From an uncultured Spirochaetaceae bacterium (lineage in GTDB: Bacteria > Spirochaetota > Spirochaetia > Treponematales > Treponemataceae): 8,264 bases of DNA. The position numbers were made by a program, and so were the translations under genes. The stretch is from assembly GCA_902772605.1 (NCBI GenBank), contig CACYBG010000029.1, positions 1 to 8,264 on the forward strand. Reading direction: 5' to 3'. Shown piece after piece: positions 5,157 through 8,264 of the stretch (positions are counted from its first letter, which is position 1; each line of letters starts with the position of its first letter). Under the pieces are notes generated by a model. That model did not search any database, had not been told where the DNA came from, and was given only the letters and a program-made list of their open reading frames with translations.

Positions 5157-7286
5157 ATGGAAGACAAACTTTCTCAGAACGAAGAAGGGCAGGAAAATGC
5201 TGTCCTCTCAAACTTGGACGCTGATTTTGCGGGCAATGAAAATCAGGCTGAAATCGAATCCGTAAACGAAACGGAAGGCTCCGACGAAATTTCATTCGCA
5301 GATCTGGGCCTTGACGATGCCATTCTCGCGGCCATCGAAAAGAAGGGATTCGTACACCCCTCACCAATTCAGGTTCTCGCAATTCCAAGGCTTTTGAACG
5401 GTGAAGCAAACGTCATCGCACGTGCAAGGACTGGAACGGGAAAAACCGCAGCATTCGGACTTCCTTTGGTTCAGTCGCTCAGGGAAGATACCGGTCACGT
5501 CCGTGCAATCATCCTTGAACCTACACGCGAACTTGCAATGCAGACACAGACAGAAATGTCTTCATTCACCACAGGAAAATTCCCAAGGACATGCGTAGTT
5601 TACGGAGGAGCTTCATACAGCGAACAGATCCGCTCACTCCGCCGTGGAGTTGAAATCGTAGTCGGTACTCCGGGACGCGTTCAGGACCTCATCGACAAGG
5701 GTGCACTGGACATAAGCAAGATAGAATACTTCATCCTTGACGAAGGCGACGAAATGCTCGACATGGGATTCGTTGACGACATCGAGGAGATTTTCTCATG
5801 TGCAAATCCGGACTGCCGCGTACTCCTCTTCAGTGCAACGGTTCCTGCACCGATTCTCCGCATTGCATCACAGTTCATGGGCGATTACGAAATAGTCGAG
5901 GAAGAAGGACATGAAGAAGAACCTCTCCTCATCGACCAGAGGTATTGGGTTATCCGCGAAAGTGAAAAGCTTGAGGCATTGGTCAGGCTCATAGACATTT
6001 CCCCGGACTTTTTCGGTCTGGTATTCGTACAGAAAAAATCAGATGCAGACTACATAAGCAAGGCCCTGGACGAAAAGGGATATCAGGTCGCAGCACTTCA
6101 CGGAGACATTCCTCAGAGTCAGCGCGAAAAGATTCTTGCAAGGTTCCGCTCAAAGAAGACCAGGATTCTTGTGGCTACCGACGTTGCTGCACGTGGAATC
6201 GACATCGAAGGACTTACCCACGTCGTAAACTATGAACTTCCGTTCGACGGACCGACATACGTTCACCGCATCGGTCGTACTGGACGCGCAGGAGCAGCCG
6301 GCATGGCAGTTACCTTTGTACGCCCGGAAGAAACACGCAGAAAGCTCGGATTCCTCAGGTCGGCAGTAAAACGCTCTGCAAAGGGTGAGATGCTCGAGGG
6401 AGAAATCCCTTCAATCGATGAAGTAATCGAAGCAAAGAAAGGAAGGCTCTTCAACCAGATAAAGGAAAAGCTCGGTCTCAACGCAGCCGTAGAAGCAAAT
6501 CCTGAAACCGAAGTTCCTGCAGACGAGTCCCTTTCAGCTCAGACGGATACGACAACCGAAAATGCAGGTACGGAAGAATCAAAGCCGGTCCCTCACCTCA
6601 GGAAGGGAGACCCGATGTTCGACGTTCTGGCGGAAGAAATCTGCGAAGGTCAGGACCCGAAGGAAGTCGTCGCTTCACTGCTTGCAATGACATACGGAAA
6701 GGAACTTGCCCGCAACCGCTATGGAAAAATCAATCCGGTGGGCGGAAAACGCGATCGTGACAGGGATGGACGCGGACGTGACAGGGGAGAATCCTCAAGG
6801 GGAATGTCCGAAAACCAGCTTCGTCTCTACGTCCAGATGGGTTGGCACGATGGATTCAGTCCGAAGGCAATTGCGGATTATTTCTCAGACCTCCTCAACA
6901 TACGCGGAAAGGATGTTGACGCAATCGACATGGCAGACAGGTTCTGTCTCCTGAGCCTTCCAAAGGATGCTGCGGAAAAGGCCCTTGAAATGTCAAAGCT
7001 CGACAACAGGATTCCTCACATGCACGTTGATACGAAACCGGAAGGCGGAGAATCAGGCGGACGTGACAGGGGTCGTGGCGGAAGACGCGGCGGAAGAGGA
7101 TTCGGAGGAGACAGGGACAGAGGCGGATTCGGAAGGGACCGTTTCGGCGAAGGAAGGCGCGACCGTGACAGAGGTGGACGCGGAAGGGATTGGGGCAAAA
7201 GCTCAAGGCCGAACTTCCACACCCCTACCCAGCGCAACTCCAGGGCTTCAATCTACAAGCGCTCAAGGGACAGCGAAGAATTCTAA
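5157..7286 (+). CDS. deaD: ATP-dependent DEAD-box RNA helicase, CsdA/DeaD type with DbpA-like RNA-binding domain
   Basis: The 709-residue protein unwinds or remodels RNA in the cytoplasm; relatives act in ribosome assembly, cold adaptation and mRNA decay. After an acidic N-tail (1-44) comes the helicase core: Q-motif region with F65 and Q72, motif I ARTGTGKT (90-97), Ia PTRELA (122-127), TPGR (171-174), motif II DEGD (195-198), III SAT (226-228), V ATDVAARGID (340-349) and VI HRIGRTGRAG (370-379). Motif II departs from DEAD by Gly at the third position. A linker follows; residues about 484-523 resemble the dimerisation segment of CsdA-like helicases. The RRM-like DbpA/CsdA domain is at about 554-614 (LRLYVQMGWHDGFSPKAIA), flanked by Arg/Asp/Gly-rich tracts at 530-545 and 635-680. 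I chose ATG 5157 (MEDKLSQ) because AAGGGA lies five bases upstream; a TTG at 5103 would add 18 unlikely residues. It is probably monocistronic. Confidence 0.95.
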   Translation: MEDKLSQNEEGQENAVLSNLDADFAGNENQAEIESVNETEGSDEISFADLGLDDAILAAIEKKGFVHPSPIQVLAIPRLLNGEANVIARARTGTGKTAAFGLPLVQSLREDTGHVRAIILEPTRELAMQTQTEMSSFTTGKFPRTCVVYGGASYSEQIRSLRRGVEIVVGTPGRVQDLIDKGALDISKIEYFILDEGDEMLDMGFVDDIEEIFSCANPDCRVLLFSATVPAPILRIASQFMGDYEIVEEEGHEEEPLLIDQRYWVIRESEKLEALVRLIDISPDFFGLVFVQKKSDADYISKALDEKGYQVAALHGDIPQSQREKILARFRSKKTRILVATDVAARGIDIEGLTHVVNYELPFDGPTYVHRIGRTGRAGAAGMAVTFVRPEETRRKLGFLRSAVKRSAKGEMLEGEIPSIDEVIEAKKGRLFNQIKEKLGLNAAVEANPETEVPADESLSAQTDTTTENAGTEESKPVPHLRKGDPMFDVLAEEICEGQDPKEVVASLLAMTYGKELARNRYGKINPVGGKRDRDRDGRGRDRGESSRGMSENQLRLYVQMGWHDGFSPKAIADYFSDLLNIRGKDVDAIDMADRFCLLSLPKDAAEKALEMSKLDNRIPHMHVDTKPEGGESGGRDRGRGGRRGGRGFGGDRDRGGFGRDRFGEGRRDRDRGGRGRDWGKSSRPNFHTPTQRNSRASIYKRSRDSEEF

Positions 7287-7301
7287 GGAAACGATAAACA
7301 T

Positions 7302-7376
7302 ACATGCGGCATCCAAAAAACATGGGTGCCGTAACATGCGGACGGTTCATCGACTTAATGACGACGGACCATCCGC
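7302..7376 (+). other. Two adjacent hairpins with a repeated ACATGCGG lead, downstream of the helicase gene
   Basis: The first hairpin pairs CGGCATCC (7307-7314) with GGGTGCCG (7324-7331), with one G-U pair, around an A-rich loop. The second pairs GCGGA (7338-7342) with TCCGC (7372-7376) and, inside, GGTTCATCGAC (7344-7354) with GACGACGGACC (7360-7370) at 9 of 11 positions around TTAAT. ACATGCGG precedes or enters both (7302-7309 and 7334-7341). Neither stem is followed by T residues, so these are not simple intrinsic terminators. They could be a 3'-UTR stabiliser, a Rho-independent end with a poor tail, or part of a small RNA. The rest of 7287-7521 is A-rich and shows only the promoter of the next gene. 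Confidence 0.45.
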
Positions 7377-7486
7377 CATCCCCACCTTCAAGACAACATC
7401 CATGTACAATTAAAGAAAAAACTAAAAAAGCATAAATGCAATTTCAAGCCTACCCGCAAAATGCATGAATCGCTTCAAAATAAGAC

Positions 7487-7514
7487 TTGCATAAATTCCA
7501 TTTGGGTTTATAAT
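7487..7514 (+). promoter_or_regulatory. Promoter directly abutting the sensor gene start (leaderless)
   Basis: TTGCAT (7487-7492) and a consensus TATAAT (7509-7514) are spaced by 16 bases. The -10 box ends seven bases before the ATG at 7522, so transcription is expected to begin at or next to the start codon. No Shine-Dalgarno sequence lies upstream. Confidence 0.65.
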
Positions 7515-7521
7515 TTTATCG

Positions 7522-8264
7522 ATGCGGGATACAAAGAGAATTGCTTTCATAACCGACTACATGGAGTCGGAATATTCACAGAAACTATGCGCCGGTGCGT
7601 CCAAATTTGCAAAGGAGCACAATCTGGAAATGGTTTCTTTTTCCATAAACCAGATAAATTCGACAGATTTCTCATTTGAATATCAGGCACTTTCCATTGC
7701 ATCCCACATCAGGTCGGAAAATTTCGACGGGGTTCTTTTCGCAACAGGAACCCAGCTGTGCCACACGTCAGTCGATTACCTCAAGTCATTCATAAAATCA
7801 TTCGAGCCACTTCCTGTCGTCAGCATCGGAGACATCGTTTCAGGGATTCCGTCGGTCCTGTCGTCATCGGAAGTCGGATTTTCAAACCTTGTATCCCATC
7901 TGATCGAAAAACACGGATGCCGCAGAATAGCACTCATGAGCGTAAAGGCAAACTCAAGCGACGTAGAGGAAAGGACCAGGATTTTCAAGCAGGTACTTCT
8001 TTCGCACAACATAGCCTATGACGAATCGATGATACTCTTCGGCGGATATTCATACGAAATTGCATTCAAGGCATTAAGCGCATACACGGAAGCCAAGGGC
8101 AGGATTGATTTCGATGCAGTCGTCGCGCTCAACGACCAGATGGCATACGGATGCATAGACTATTTCCTCCAGCACAAGCTCAGGGTCCCCGAAGACGTTC
8201 TGGTAACGGGTTTTGATGATGAGGAACGTTCCCTTCTGATGACTCCGTCACTGACATCCATGAA
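7522..8264 (+). CDS. LacI/PBP1-like sensor-domain protein without N-terminal DNA-binding domain, 3' end outside the window
   Basis: The open frame runs 247 codons to the window edge without a stop. From its first residues (MRDTKRIAFITDY) it reads as a periplasmic-binding-protein-like ligand domain of the LacI/GalR kind: first strand at 6-12, FDGVLFATG at 68-76, PVVSIGD at 98-104, the hinge-side helix and strand LVSHLIEKHGCRRIALMS at 123-140, FDAVVALNDQMAYG at 197-210, and VPEDVLVTGFDDEE...TPSLTSM at 222-247. There is no helix-turn-helix before it, no signal peptide and no membrane helix, so it should sense a small molecule, perhaps a sugar, in the cytoplasm. In spirochaetes such headless LacI-like domains are often followed by an output domain such as GGDEF or a C-terminal DNA-binding domain; what follows here cannot be seen. 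ATG 7522 is the only plausible start because an in-frame stop lies at 7492-7494. Confidence 0.88.
   Translation, partial: MRDTKRIAFITDYMESEYSQKLCAGASKFAKEHNLEMVSFSINQINSTDFSFEYQALSIASHIRSENFDGVLFATGTQLCHTSVDYLKSFIKSFEPLPVVSIGDIVSGIPSVLSSSEVGFSNLVSHLIEKHGCRRIALMSVKANSSDVEERTRIFKQVLLSHNIAYDESMILFGGYSYEIAFKALSAYTEAKGRIDFDAVVALNDQMAYGCIDYFLQHKLRVPEDVLVTGFDDEERSLLMTPSLTSM

Noticed and set aside
4937..5224. A 95-codon plus-strand frame in the gap before and into the helicase
   Set aside because: It overlaps the well-supported helicase start, lacks a ribosome binding site and shows no domain; the region is better explained as leader RNA.
6967..7413. A 148-codon plus-strand frame over the helicase tail, extending past its stop
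   Set aside because: Its composition simply reflects the Arg/Gly-rich repeats read in another frame, and no start signal is seen.
7411..7430. A-rich stretch as an UP element for the sensor gene promoter
   Set aside because: It lies more than 55 bases upstream of the -35 box, too far for a normal UP element.

Overview
The window looks like ordinary chromosomal sequence from a spirochaete, most likely a gut- or rumen-type Treponema with moderate GC. This is an inference. It rests on an acetyl-CoA-type MetA, a large DbpA-tailed DEAD-box helicase, a lipoprotein with a relaxed lipobox, and a LacI-like sensor domain with no DNA-binding head. There is no sign of mobile elements, phage, CRISPR, tRNA or rRNA.

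Layout. Positions 1-324 (+) are the C-terminal end of a TrkH/KtrB-type potassium channel subunit. It converges on a two-gene minus-strand unit, transcribed from about 3080 down to 379: an alpha/beta-hydrolase-fold protein, then a U32-family (YegQ/TrhP-like) Fe-S protein. The region 3075-3300 is divergent and carries two back-to-back extended -10 promoters. To the right, metA (3301-4248) is followed 18 nt later by a small two-repeat lipoprotein (4267-4857). A non-coding stretch of about 300 nt with folded RNA elements leads into a 709-residue DEAD-box RNA helicase (5157-7286). A 235-nt spacer with two hairpins follows. The window ends inside a gene with a LacI/periplasmic-binding-protein-like sensor domain (7522 onward), which appears to be translated from a leaderless mRNA.

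How the genes relate. The parts are mostly housekeeping: potassium uptake, tRNA wobble-base modification or U32 function, the first committed step of methionine synthesis, and RNA remodelling. MetA carries Glu111, which predicts acetyl-CoA rather than succinyl-CoA as acyl donor. The U32 protein and the helicase both act on RNA in known relatives, but nothing else here links them.

Most interesting points: (1) the hydrolase has lost the canonical Ser and His of its catalytic triad, so it may be a pseudoenzyme; (2) the helicase leader can form a stem over its own ribosome-binding site that competes with a perfect palindrome, resembling a thermosensor or autoregulatory switch; (3) the metA leader holds several inverted repeats and an anti-Shine-Dalgarno sequence but matches no SAM riboswitch I know; (4) the last gene has a -10 box ending 7 nt before its only credible ATG and has no helix-turn-helix; (5) the helicase motif II reads DEGD instead of DEAD. 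I did not recognise a wholly new multi-gene system; the novelty here is regulatory and at the level of single proteins.
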